Of a DNA stretch of 23,476 bases, positions 8,106 to 17,639 are shown piece by piece. The DNA is from Guillardia theta CCMP2712. Its lineage: Eukaryota > Cryptophyceae > Pyrenomonadales > Geminigeraceae. The position numbers were made by a program, and so were the translations under genes. A model generated the notes under the pieces. That model did not search any database, was not told where the DNA came from, and worked only from the letters and a program-made list of their open reading frames with translations. The stretch is from positions 37,983 to 61,458 of the forward strand of contig NW_005434575.1 of assembly GCF_000315625.1 (NCBI RefSeq), in the 5' to 3' direction. The first letter of the stretch is position 1; each line of letters begins with the position of its first letter.

Positions 8106-10397
8106 TCACGCTGTGACCTCGTTCATAATGTAGCGAAAGTTCATCATACGGCTGGTCTCAATCTTTCCTTCCTCCAGTGCTCGCTTGACCCCGCAGACTT
8201 CTGCTGGCTCCGAACTGCAGGGGTGTCAGAGCAGGAAGCAGTCACTGATGCATCACATGTGCGAGCAATCTCTGAACTTGCAGTCGAGAGCAGCTTGAGA
8301 GATCTCCCTGAAGCCTTGCTGCACCTCCTCCTGCCCAACGCTGATCAGACATGTCCCCCCCCCAAATCTTCCTGTGCTCACCAGCGTCAGGTGCCAAGTA
8401 GCAAAGTCTCGGAACCCAGCACAGTCGATGAGATTTCCACCAGAAGGAAGAAAGTGAAGCTCAGCATGAGACGTCGTGTGAGCTCCCAGCCCCGACCACT
8501 ATGAACACAATGAATATCTTTTCAGCATCACATTTCACCTTCGCTGAATCTTTCTCTCCCCCATCTTTGTCCTCCTCCTCCTCGATGCCTCGCTGCCCTT
8601 CACCGCAAGGACCTCACCTCCGAGAGAGCACCGACTCTTGCATTGGCTTGAGGAAGCAGAGCGTTGAGGAGCGAAGACTTGCCGACTCCCGACTGACCGA
8701 CCTGCACCCTCACGCTCAGGAATGGGAGAAGCCTGCGATAGGGACCAGGATGCTCGTCTTGTTGTGCAACAGTGACTTGAGCTCCTCGAGCCCCTACCAG
8801 TGACTTCAGTCAACGTCCGCAATGTCATCAGCGCCAACTTGTCCGGTCCTAGTCGACGTCATGATGACTGAGCAAGCGAGTCAGGCATGTCGACAATCTC
8901 GATGGATCGCCTGGATAGCCGAGCCTTTGGTAGACCTTGAGAGTCTCCGCACTCACCAGCTGATTCCTGCCCGACATGTCTCAGACTTCTGCTATACCGA
9001 CAGGCCGCTCGTGATGCAACTGACCGCTCCTGTGCGTTGAGGTTGGCATCGTCATCCTCCAGCATGTCACACTTATTGAAGAGGATGATCTGAGATAACT
9101 TGCAGGCAGAGCTGGCGACCTGGACAACCAGCAGCTGACGTGAGACGTTGTTGAACGCGTTCTGCCCTGACACCGTATGACTCCTCACCAGATATTTATC
9201 CAACTGAAGCAGAGGAGAAGGCGGCGAAGAAGCGAACACGAGCACGACCTGAAGGAAAAAGTCCAGGTCAAAGCTCTTCAACCCTCTCCCGTTTCTCCGC
9301 ACTTGATCAAGGTTCGCACAGAGAACTTTTCGTGAGCCAGTCCTCTCCAGCACCTTTTCAGCACCTACAGTCTGCAATAGTCCGCTCAGTCAAGCGAGGA
9401 AATAGCCCGGGACCAACACCTGAAGGTCATTGACGTTTAACTCCGAGATCGACTTCGACGGGCGATCCAGAACGGTTCTGATGGTCGCAGTCAGATGACA
9501 TTCTTGTGCTGCTTCGCGACACACGTTCTCTCGAGCCGCTTGCTCACAACTCCTCTGGCAAAAGATCTTTCCGAGGTTGTCATATCTCCTCCCAACGCCG
9601 GAGCAAAGACAACCTGCAAAGACATTCTTGTCGGTCAGGGAGTGGCCAAGCCAAGGCAGCATGCAAGTTTGCAATGGGTTTACGCGGTCGCCGGTCACAA
9701 CGCCGATCTCTTTCAGGGAGGGATTCAACGCACAGCTGTACCGCAAACTTCGAACGTCATGAGTGTTGATGTGTGCGGCAGGTTCTTCAAGTTTGGTCAA
9801 CAACTCCTTCGATTGCTCTTCCACTTGCACAAGCACCCGACTGCCATGATGCGCCACAACAAGACCCTCCATCTCCTCTCCAAGCACAAAGCCAGCTTCT
9901 TGCTCCATGTTTGCTCGCTCCTCTACAGGCACATGCCGTCCTTTGACGCGCACATTTGCGTCGGATGGAATCAGAGTACTCACAGAATCGACAGGAATTT
10001 TCCCTTCCTCAACTACCACCAGCTTCTTCAAGACAAGGGCCATCGCCTATGCTCACATCAGTGTCGTTTTATCGAGAGATCGCTTTTGACGAACCTCTTT
10101 CGTGTGCAAGGCTAAGCCGCGCTCAACCAACAGGTCGTCTATTCGCACTTTCTGCATTTTCTTCCCTCTCTTTTTAGACATCTGCAGCCGGAAAATCTGT
10201 CTTTCTGTTCGCAAGGAGGAGCAAGTTGAGGCTCTGAAAGGAGCTGGGCTCGATGGGCTCGTTCGGAGCCAGGGCGAGGTAAAAGCCAGATCACTGGAGG
10301 TTCGAACATGGCAGTGGGATGACACAGTGAAGAGGAAGGAAAGCAAGCAAGGAGTCAGGGAGAGCGTTCGCTTCCTGGCAGCACTCGAGGACTCCAT
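8106..10397 (-). CDS. rsgA: S4 domain-RsgA GTPase fusion with plastid-type presequence
   Basis: RsgA/YjeQ is a GTPase that assists late 30S ribosomal subunit assembly. Exons: 10397-10095, 10046-9684, 9613-9525, 9477-9420, 9371-9303, 9248-9189, 9119-9025, 8966-8911, 8867-8839, 8793-8746, 8701-8613, 8564-8539, 8482-8382, 8330-8257 and 8214-8106, giving 1569 nt (522 aa), phases consistent. Residues 1-80 are a signal-peptide-like start ([11 protein letters not shown]) plus a Ser/Thr/Arg transit-like stretch. Residues about 87-145 form an S4 RNA-binding domain ([17 protein letters not shown], then [14 protein letters not shown] and DANVRVKG). Then come an OB-like segment and the permuted GTPase order: G4 NKCD, G1 [12 protein letters not shown]3 DCAG. 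The zinc site is CKFRDCSH...C. It ends [15 protein letters not shown]...NEVTA. The intron 8868-8910 must begin GC. The junctions at 8483-8612 are the weakest. Confidence 0.9.
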
Positions 10398-10565
10398 GAT
10401 CGCTCGCTCCTCTTCTGCTATGACTTCACTGCCCCCTCTTTGTCTCCATGGCGAAACGGTGACCACATCCCCACGCACGCATGACTAACTTGGTCATAGT
10501 GGGGAAGTGGTCCATGTCCATATCGGTTATCCGTAACCGTCAAACCTGGCGGCTCTTCAGGCTTC
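10398..10565. promoter_or_regulatory. Divergent intergenic region
   Basis: A 168-nt gap separates two divergently transcribed starts, the S4-RsgA fusion on the minus strand and an unknown membrane protein on the plus strand. Both promoters must lie here or overlap the coding ends. No TATA box or other clear motif was seen. Confidence 0.3.
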
Positions 10566-11045
10566 ATGCAGTTCAACAGAGCAGGGATGGCGGCGGGAGC
10601 TGCTGGCATGTGCGCGCTGTTCATGACTTTGGGGTTGACCCTGCTGGCATTTTCTTCAAGGAAAACTGTGCTGTCCGTTGCTCAGCGATCTCGACATCAA
10701 CCAAGCCTGCTCTTGCAGAAGAGGAGAGTAATCGGCGCCAGACGTTCGATGCTCGCTGACTGCGTGTCATGGAGGGGATGCTCAATTCAGTATGACCCTG
10801 AAACCATGGATGTGAACGGCTCTTTCTATGATAGATTTGATAACTACCCGAATGCTTGGGACGCATCTCCTGCTGCAAGATACGTGAGAGATCTCTACCC
10901 TGGCGGATGGCCGCGATACGCCGACGAGGAGCCTTCAGTGGTGGTGGGTGGAGATCCTTTGAAAGCTTATCCGTTCAATGACTTCGGTACTGGATATGGT
11001 GGTGCGTATGACACATACAGAAGCCCTAACACATACTATTATTAA
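10566..11045 (+). CDS. Unknown membrane-anchored or secreted protein
   Basis: An intronless 159-aa frame starts at ATG 10566 and ends in TAA. Residues 8-29 are hydrophobic (MAAGAAGMCALFMTLGLTLL) followed by a basic stretch, which looks like a signal anchor or signal peptide. The rest is rich in Tyr, Gly, Asp and Pro, with DVNGSFYDRFDNYPNAWD, RYVRDLYPGGWPRYADEE and a Tyr-rich end. I do not recognise the family. The next plus-strand gene (12359) also has a hydrophobic N-terminus and a DANGYF segment, a weak resemblance only. Confidence 0.65.
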   Translation: MQFNRAGMAAGAAGMCALFMTLGLTLLAFSSRKTVLSVAQRSRHQPSLLLQKRRVIGARRSMLADCVSWRGCSIQYDPETMDVNGSFYDRFDNYPNAWDASPAARYVRDLYPGGWPRYADEEPSVVVGGDPLKAYPFNDFGTGYGGAYDTYRSPNTYYY

Positions 11046-12358
11046 GGCAAGGAATATCTCGTTTATTCCTCCAGATCCTTTGCGAGACTGATCTAAATCA
11101 AACCTGATTTGACGTAGAATGCAAACTTTGCGACAAATCCGTTTGTTACCGTCTCATCACATAGACTCTGTACAAATCTATGAAATTTTTACAGTTCTCT
11201 CGGTTCACGGTTTGTATACTTCTTGTAATAAACCATGAATGCTTGACTCTTCCTTGGGAGTCCGTGTCACGCGGCATCTGAAGATCAACTTCAATCACTG
11301 AGAGTTTCCTCTTACCGCCGAGTCTTGATGGTCTGGAAAGAACAATCTTATGCCGCGATGTCAACTGCCGTGATTATTGTACGAGACTGAGAGTCACCGG
11401 CGGCGTGACTGTCGGACGGTCCGACTGCTCGGACTGTGAAGTCACGGTTCAAACCGTTGAACGCCCGCGGCCCGCCGGGGTTGGAGTGCCGCAGTCTCTC
11501 CTCAGAGTGTACGGTCTTCTTGTCACAAGTTCGAGCCTGGCAAGTTTCCATGCGCGTGCCGCAGTGCCAGGCACCTCTGGCGGTGGGACGGAGGCTCGGA
11601 GGCTCGTTAACGTGCCGCCGTGCCGTTGCGGCCACTCCTGGCCGCACCGAATCCGATGATGGCCGCGGCCAGTGACTGGTGCCGGGCCCGGCACTGCTGA
11701 GGGCGGCATGATGGCCGAACTTCGGAACTTCCGATCCGACTCGGAGCCATCATGGATGCCATGATCGGCCGGGACCACTGGGGCCATCCGATCGGACCGT
11801 CGGCGCGCCGCGGGCGGGCGGGCGGCCCGGACTCAGTTGGGGCGATCGGACCGTCACGGTGGCCGGGCGGTGCCTGGCACCACCTCCGAGTCAGTGCCGC
11901 AGTGCTGAGGCAGCGACTCTTCCAGCCGCGGCCGGCCGGGCCGGCCGGGCCGCCACGGTACGGTCACCCGGGCCCGGGTGGCGCCGGGCCCGGCCAGCCG
12001 CCGCTCGCGAAGTTGTGTTGTGTAGCCAAAAACCGATTTTGTAACGTGTCGTGAAGGGTCGCCATGGCAGATCTAATCTGATCGAATCCGGTGACACCCC
12101 CCCTCGTCCTGTCTTGATTTTCCTTCTTCTTCTTCTTCTTCTTCGTCTCTCCTCTTCCTCTTCCTCTTCCTCTTCCTCCTCCCTCTTCCACTTGTTTTAA
12201 CTTCTCAATTCATTCGATTCCGCCTTTTCCTGCACCTTGCTCCACATGATTTTGCCATTTCTTTCCTCTTCCTTTCTTCTCGTTTCTCACAGTTGCTGAA
12301 TCATTTCTTCAGTGGCAGTCGCATCACGAAAAGGAAGAAATTTTCTCAGAGCTGGATC
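11046..12358. promoter_or_regulatory. Intergenic region with GC-rich island and pyrimidine tract
   Basis: No gene was found in this 1.3-kb gap. An AATAAA at 11227 may serve the upstream gene. From about 11390 to 12010 the DNA is strongly GC-rich (GGCCGGCCGGGCC, GGCCCGGGTGGCGCCGGGCCC) with CAGTGACTGG, GACTCAGTTGGGG and GTCACGGTTCAA, the last also present near 2211. From about 12118 to 12190 CTTCTT and CCTCTT pyrimidine repeats precede the gene at 12359. It is read as the promoter and leader of that gene. Confidence 0.4.
12118..12190 (+). repeat. CTT/CCTCTT pyrimidine microsatellite
   Basis: The tract consists of TTCTTCTTCTTC units followed by CTTCCTCTTCCTCTTCC units. It lies about 170-240 nt upstream of the ATG at 12359, within the inferred promoter or leader. 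Confidence 0.8.
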
Positions 12359-13723
12359 ATGTTTAGGAGGCGGTTGGGCATGAAGTCCTTCACATTCTCA
12401 TTCTTTGTTGGCGGTGCTTGCGTGCTTTTGGTGAATTTAGTTGCAAGCAGGATGGCGTCCAGAGAATCCAAGTTGACGATTGCACCTGGATTCCATCCGG
12501 CAGCTGCTTACATGGCATCGATGCTGCATGGCATGAAGGCCAACTCAGATCAGGAGATTCACTTTGGACACGTGAAGAGGCCAGGCGCGGATATGCTGCA
12601 ACTTTCGGACCAGGATAAGGCTAGTCACAGGGCAAGGTATGCCGTAATGTCATCCCCAATTCCTCCGATCCCACACATGAAAGATCATGTTCAGACTCGT
12701 GCAGAAATAGAGCAGTCACTCAACAGCGAACTGTTTCATACTCCTGCGGTGAACACTGGTCGCATACCAGGAAAGGAAACTCAGATTACCAAGAAGTCGA
12801 CATATCAGAAGTTTCCTGAACCGAAAAATCTCGTGGACGGAATCCCAAAAGATATGTTCCAAAAGAAAGCCAGGGTCACGTCTCTGGCATCTGATGTTCT
12901 GTCGAAGAAGGGGGTCAATGTGGGATACCGCGATGTTGCCCACGATGTGCCATTGGGCAAAAAAGACAAACTTGAAGAGCATGGAGTCTACACTAACAAT
13001 CGCTTGTACCAAAGTTTTGATGACATCGCTGTCCCCCTTGAAGGAATTGATGCCAACGGTTACTTTGTGCATCCTGATGCTTACAACCGTGAAGGGTACA
13101 CGGTTAACGAGTACTGGCCGCTCCAGGCGAATGGACACAAGCAGGCGATGGAGACGAAGCTGGCTAGCAGTTTAGAGAATTATAATGGAATCCCTGAGCT
13201 CAAATTCAGCCCCGACAAGCCAGCTGCTGTAGGAATGGGCAAGACAGGAGGCAGAAATAAGCTGCCGTTGCAGCTAACAAGGAAGGTCGCGACCTCGAAG
13301 CATGCGCAGACTTCCAGGGGGTTGGATGAAGCTTGGTTAGCTGCTGGAAGTCAGGAGCCTCTCGGAGTTGAGAATGTTGTGAATTCTGTGAAAGCGGCTG
13401 GAGCAATGGAAGATGGAGTTGTGGATGCCAAAGAAAAATCTGAGGCCATGGCTAATCTAAGAAACGCCATGATGGACTCGCACCAAACGGTTCCTGGTCA
13501 TCGAGAACGATGGCAGGTTATTGAACATTCGCCTTTTCATGTGGGTGCTGACGTGACCTTGCAGATTGCGCGAGCAGCCAACCCCTGCCAAGAGCAGCAG
13601 GTGAGGGTTAATCGCTACTTCTTGTGGATTTCATGAGCTTAGTGATGCTTGTTCTGGCAGCCTTATGAAAGTTATTTCGCGTACAAGTTCCGACTCGCAC
13701 ATGGAGGGACGTCTCGATGTTAA
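12359..13723 (+). CDS. Unknown single-pass membrane protein, two exons
   Basis: Exons 12359-13600 and 13661-13723 give 434 aa. The intron has donor GTGAGG and acceptor TGGCAG; the short last exon reads PYESYFAYKFRLAHGGTSRC before TAA. Reading on past the donor would give an alternative end (VRVNRYFLWIS). Residues 8-28 are a hydrophobic signal-anchor-like helix (SFTFSFFVGGACVLLVNLVA) after a basic start, so it is probably a type II membrane or secreted protein. The remainder is hydrophilic, Lys-rich and without Cys except near the end. I do not recognise a domain. In-frame codons upstream of 12359 lack an ATG, hence this start. Confidence 0.72.
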
Positions 13724-13896
13724 AGACGCCGCAAGGTTTTGAGGGTGTGATGGCTCTAACGCCGGGTCACGTATTATTGTCATGATGTCACCTGGGACTC
13801 AGTAGTGGAATGCCTGAGTCACGTCAGTGGTCAACTCACTTATTTGTTCGAACGTGAGTTGGTCTTTCTCTTGCTCATGATGCTCACGGTGTCAGA

Positions 13897-14058
13897 ATGA
13901 GTAAGATATCAGTCACTGTTGTCAAAGGTCCCGGTCAGCAACCCCGGCGAATTCAGCCCAGGGCTATTTCAACTGAGCGGCACTTGAAACAACAACGCGG
14001 CATGATGTCGTGTACGGTGCAGCGTGGGGCTATAGGGAAATTTAAAGCTGCAACAGAG
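13897..14058 (+). CDS. Possible first exon of a small basic protein
   Basis: From ATG 13897 a 54-codon stretch (MSKISVTVVKGPGQQPRRI...) ends at a strong donor, GTGAGTG, at 14059. Unspliced, the frame continues to a stop at 14119-14121, giving 74 aa. The product would be very basic. No downstream exon could be identified before the tRNA gene. It is supported only by codon appearance and the donor, so it may be spurious. Confidence 0.3.
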
Positions 14059-14222
14059 GTGAGTGTATACAAGAAGAGGCATCGTGGAAGATATAAAACA
14101 AGAAAAAATATGCAAACTTAAAAAACGACAATCGTCTCATTCACACACAAATCATTTTCGGTGGCCTCTCCTAGCGAGTTTGTTGCATAGTAAAATAAAC
14201 TCGGACGTGATATGGGGCAAGA

Positions 14223-14296
14223 TGCCCCATACGGGACTTGAACCCGTGACCTTCGGCTCATAAGACCGATGCACTGGCCGACTGTGCTAATGGGGC
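14223..14296 (-). tRNA. tRNA, anticodon UAU (Ile by code), Met-like body
   Basis: The 74-nt minus-strand sequence folds as a full cloverleaf. Acceptor stem GCCCCAT pairs with ATGGGGC, D stem GCAC with GTGC, anticodon stem TCGGT with GCCGA, T stem ACGGG with CCCGT, and the discriminator base is A. The internal promoter boxes TAGCACAGTCGG and GGTTCAAGTCC are good. The loop CTTATGA places TAT at 34-36 and G at 37. The body resembles eukaryotic elongator tRNA-Met, whose loop is CTCATAA. By anticodon it would read AUA (Ile), but G37 is odd. No CCA is encoded and no intron is present, although UAU tRNA-Ile genes in many eukaryotes have one. Confidence 0.85.
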
Positions 14297-14339
14297 ACGT
14301 CCATACCACGTGATCGCTTGCTACGGTACAAATACACTT

Positions 14340-15560
14340 GGCACCTCCCACCCTACTCACTCTTTTTTGAAATCCCGATGCCCCATTCTTCACCCCCACC
14401 CCCGATTTTAACACCTATGATCTCTTCTTTTCGACACCACCCCCTTTTCAAGTCTTTTTACTGATAAAACCACCCCTTATATTGTCATCATTGTCTTGCA
14501 CACCCCTATTTCCATCGTCCCCCACCCCTATTTCTCTCACCCCACCCTCATTTTCCGATCCCTCGCACCACCAACTTCGTCAAGGAGTTGGTTATTTTTC
14601 TTTTTTGCTATGCACCTCTCAATTTTCAGGTGATATTTCGAATATTGCTTCTGAAATTTCAATTAAGGATGACAATTGAAGCATCCATTTTCTGGCTGCC
14701 AAAGATGGATGTGCAAACCTCTAAAAATTGCAATTTTACAAACTCCTCCATTCGGGTACAAAAGGCTCAGTCGTTTGTACTGGGTAAAACTTTTAGGGAC
14801 TTCTTTAGTTTTAATTAGTTTTCAGGGGACATCCATTCTGCCGGATACACCCTGACCCTGGTACAGGTGCAAACAAGATTGTATTTCTGGTACAACCAGT
14901 TGCTAAGGTGGTAACAAAAATAAATTATTTTAATTCATATCTAGTACAAGACCTAATAATATTTGTTTCTGTGAATCCTCGTTGGCCTCTGCTTTCTCCC
15001 TATCCCTGGACGACCCTTGAGGGGTACCCTCAACTAGCACCAGTGGCTACAGCAACCCCCACCCCTTTGCGAAAGGATGTCATACTAGAATACCCATGGT
15101 TGTATACCTTTCCTCATTCAGGACCCCCCTTTTGAACCTCCTTCACTACCACTTGCTTCTCCACACATGCTTCACCCACCCATGACCTTCAAGGGACTTC
15201 TACCCAAACCCCCTCCATCCCCATTACCCTACCTACCTATTGACTACCCTACCACTCCCTACAATCTCTTCGCCCTCTTACCAACCACCCCTGTCCCAGC
15301 GACCTTTTGTGTACCCCCACCGTTTCCAAAAGCATCCCCCACCCCCTTTTCCCGACAAGCTATTAGTTCAATTCCTGGCACATTCTCCTGGTTGTATCTT
15401 GCACCCCAGAGTTTCCTTGTCGGTTGTAGAACAAGGACCCGGTACTCAGTATACCCTTCAACGAAACCACCCCAATGAATTATATAATCTACACCCACCC
15501 TTTCTCCACAGGGGACCCTACCAAGCCCTCGTCCACCCTCTTCTCTTAACCAAAACGGAC
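14340..15560 (+). repeat. C-rich strand-biased tract (degenerate CCCTA/CCACCC)
   Basis: The plus strand is studded with CACCCC, CCCTACC, ACCCCTA and CCACCC words without a strict period, for example CACACCCCTATTTCC and TTACCCTACCTACC. Frames across it are Pro/Ser/Thr-rich and unconvincing. The stretch 14600-14950 inside it is AT-rich. No gene was found. It mirrors the G-rich tract at 17.64-18.87 kb. Confidence 0.55.
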
Positions 15561-15765
15561 TTTTCCTGTACCCCAGTAGTATGTCAGACGTGGAGGAGTG
15601 ACGAGTGCGGTAGCGGAGAGAAGATGACCGACTGAGAAAGAGAAGAAAGACAGAAACAGGAACAATTATCAACTTACGAAACATTCGGTGTGGAGGATAA
15701 ATTGACGTGACTGGCTAACAGATTACAGAAGTTCGTGCTCATCACTGTTGCAACGTAGACAGATC

Positions 15766-16215
15766 ATGAACCCATTGGCGTATTCGATGCTGGATTGTGG
15801 ATGCAGAAGCAGAGAGACCGGGGCCAAAAGCCCCCTGATGAAAAGTTCTTGTGAAAAGGTTCTGTACTCAAGGGGAAACATTGAGATCACCGAAAGTTAC
15901 ATCAAGCTCAAGACTTACTATTTCCCGATGGGTACTGCTAAGACCATTAAGTTTTGGGACATCAAGGATGTTGATATTATAAACCTCAAGTTCTGGAACA
16001 CAAAAGCATGGGGCATGGGAGCAGACTGCCGCGTATGGTGGCATTTTGATGGCTTATGTCGAGCGATGGCGAAGCAGCGAAGGAAAGGAATTGTTATACA
16101 TTCGGGTAAGAGTCCCTTTGCATCTGGACTCACTCCCTGCTCCGACGATTTTGAGAAAGTTTTGGCGCTGATACGGGAGAGGATAGATGTTGAGAACAGG
16201 AAACTTCTTAGTTGA
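15766..16215 (+). CDS. Small PH-like domain protein
   Basis: An intronless 149-aa protein starts at the first in-frame ATG. Residues about 35-140 alternate beta-like strands (EITESYIKLKTYYFPMG, KTIKFWDIKDVDIINLKFWN, RKGIVIHSG) and end in an amphipathic helix (FEKVLALIRERID). This is the layout of small bacterial-type PH domains, where a strand-rich barrel is capped by a C-terminal helix. The N-terminus has a CGC motif. Function is unknown, and the domain call rests on pattern and not on a search. It is followed by AATAAA at 16361, 145 nt after the stop, and converges on the minus-strand gene ending at 16371. Confidence 0.65.
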   Translation: MNPLAYSMLDCGCRSRETGAKSPLMKSSCEKVLYSRGNIEITESYIKLKTYYFPMGTAKTIKFWDIKDVDIINLKFWNTKAWGMGADCRVWWHFDGLCRAMAKQRRKGIVIHSGKSPFASGLTPCSDDFEKVLALIRERIDVENRKLLS

Positions 16216-16330
16216 GATCTTCTCGATCGTTTTCGAAGAGTTCGACTAGGCATGCAATGCGTTGTTACGCTCGCTGTATCATTCTGTGCTTTTTGTTTTT
16301 GTTGTTTTTTCCAAGCTTTTGATCTAATAT

Positions 16331-16366
16331 TGGTTGACAATTTAATTGTTGACAATTGTCAATAAA
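16331..16366. terminator. Palindrome and polyadenylation signal between convergent genes
   Basis: TTGACAATTGTCAA is a perfect 14-nt palindrome and is preceded by a second TTGACAATT. It is followed at once by AATAAA (16361-16366) on the plus strand. It lies between the stops of the plus gene (16215) and the minus gene (16371), so it probably marks the 3' end of the plus transcript. Confidence 0.4.
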
Positions 16367-16370
16367 CTTG

Positions 16371-16848
16371 CTATTTTCTCTTTTTTTTCTCTGGAATTCC
16401 TGGTCCAGGCATTTGAAAAATTTTGCTTGCTGTTTGCTTGGCCTGCTCTTGCTGTTTCTTCTTGAGCAGCCGATAAGCCTTGTAGTAATCACCAAATGAC
16501 ATCCAAGGTGGGAGAAGGCACAGGAGCAATACCTGCACAGCGGACGTTTGAAGATTGGTATCGACTGCAATCTTAGGAATCGCCTGCTAACTCGTCAGAC
16601 AAGGCTGGCAAACAACTTGGAAGGAGATATTTCCTTTCGTTGATCAGTGAGAAGCTTTGCCCTTCTCTCTTTCACTCTTTGTTTAGCAGTTGCTGCTTTC
16701 TGATGACGACTTCTTTGTCAAAGAGATAAGTAACAAACGGACAGCATGCCTTGAAGTTTGTAGTCTTCATGACCGAATCTCCAGGTTCACTTTGTAGCGA
16801 CAAACTTCTCTCTTTCTTATTTGAATTTTCCTGAGAGTTTTGAGACAT
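16371..16848 (-). CDS. Unknown small membrane protein, C-terminal exon clear
   Basis: The last exon (16586-16371, 71 aa and stop) is convincing: QAIPKIAVDTNLQTSAVQ, then a hydrophobic VLLLCLLPPWM, then DYYKAYRLLKKKQQEQ and a basic tail PEKKKRK. The upstream part starts at ATG 16848 (MSQNSQENSNKKERS...). It passes through a second frame (ATAKQRVKERRAKLL) whose junctions I could not fix; a GTGAAA donor at 16675 fits in phase with the last exon. The protein is about 110-150 aa, basic, with one probable membrane helix near the C-terminus. The family is not recognised. It is divergent from the gene starting at 16999. Confidence 0.5.
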
Positions 16849-16998
16849 TTTTTCCTTCAATTTCTGTCTCCACCTGATCCAGTCACAGTTACATTTGTTT
16901 TTCGAGCACATTTCATTTTTACAGCATATCCTTGTCCCTTTCCCTCTTCATTCCCTTTAAGAACGCCTTTCCTGCGCGAAGTTAAGGAAGACAGCAGA

Positions 16999-17509
16999 AT
17001 GGCGAATAAACATGAAGCGCAACCGGTTGAGCCAAAATCTACATGCGCCTCGTACAGTACAGTGAACTTCTCCATGAAATCTTCATCTCTCAGGGAAAGC
17101 CACTCAGAGTCCCTGGCAAATCCCATGCCGCCATATGCTAGATCCCAAGTCACAGAATCCCTTGACCTAAACGATTTTCTTTCTCGTCATTACCTGTTTG
17201 CTTGGGAAGCAGCGGAAACGACCAGCAGTGAGGTGTTGGCAGGTCAACATCAATTCGTACAAGCTTCCCCCGCCCTATCATTTTCTTTTTACCTATTCAG
17301 TACTTTGTTATCAACATCAATCGCAAACAACTTTCTCAACTTTCTCTGCCTGCCTGCCTGCCTGCCTGCTTGTGTTTCCTGGAGTCTGTTCGCATTTTTC
17401 TCTTCCCCTCCCCCGCCCTTACCGCCATCTTCACGTGCGTTCATGGACAGTTCGCCCTGGGCTTCTGAAATATCATTTCAAGTCGGCCTCAGGACAACAA
17501 ACTCCATGA
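16999..17509 (+). CDS. Unknown small protein, two exons
   Basis: Exon 1 (16999-17227) starts MANKHEAQPVEPKSTCASY and ends at donor GTGAGG in phase 1. Exon 2 (17451-17509) begins after GGACAG in the matching phase and reads RPGLLKYHFKSASGQQTP to TGA. The product is 95 aa, Ser-rich in its first half, with DLNDFLSRHYLFAWEAAET before the junction. The intron is 223 nt, pyrimidine-rich, and contains a CTGC(CTGC)n run near 17347-17368. A longer frame through the intron exists but is poly-Pro/Leu and is read as intron. No family was recognised. Confidence 0.55.
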
Positions 17510-17571
17510 TCAAAAAGACAGCAGATTCCTTTCACTGGAATGTTTACGATTATGATAAAGTTCAGAAAAAC

Positions 17572-17611
17572 GTCAAGAATTATAACAAAACAGTCAAGAA
17601 TTATAACAAAA
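17572..17611 (+). repeat. Short tandem direct repeat
   Basis: The 19-mer GTCAAGAATTATAACAAAA occurs at 17572-17590 and again at 17593-17611. It lies just downstream of the small two-exon gene, in AT-rich DNA that ends the transcript region. Confidence 0.8.
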
Positions 17612-17639
17612 ATATATAAAAGGCTTATATCGACAATCC

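Noticed and set aside
14161-14181. Shared TCCTAGCGAGTT word with the ubiquitin lesion at 19041
   Set aside because: A 12-base match between two places in 23 kb is expected by chance, so it is not evidence for transfer.
16857-17153. Minus-strand frame with EWLSLRDEDFMEKFTVL
   Set aside because: It is antisense to exon 1 of the plus-strand small gene, which has the better start context and a phase-matched second exon.
17340-17370. CRISPR-like or tandem CTGC repeats
   Set aside because: Only a few 4-nt units inside an intron, with no spacers and in a eukaryotic context.
16840-17619. Single long plus-strand frame of 259 codons
   Set aside because: Its middle is poly-Pro/Leu and pyrimidine-rich, and the phase-matched donor at 17228 and acceptor at 17450 give a better two-exon protein ending at 17509.
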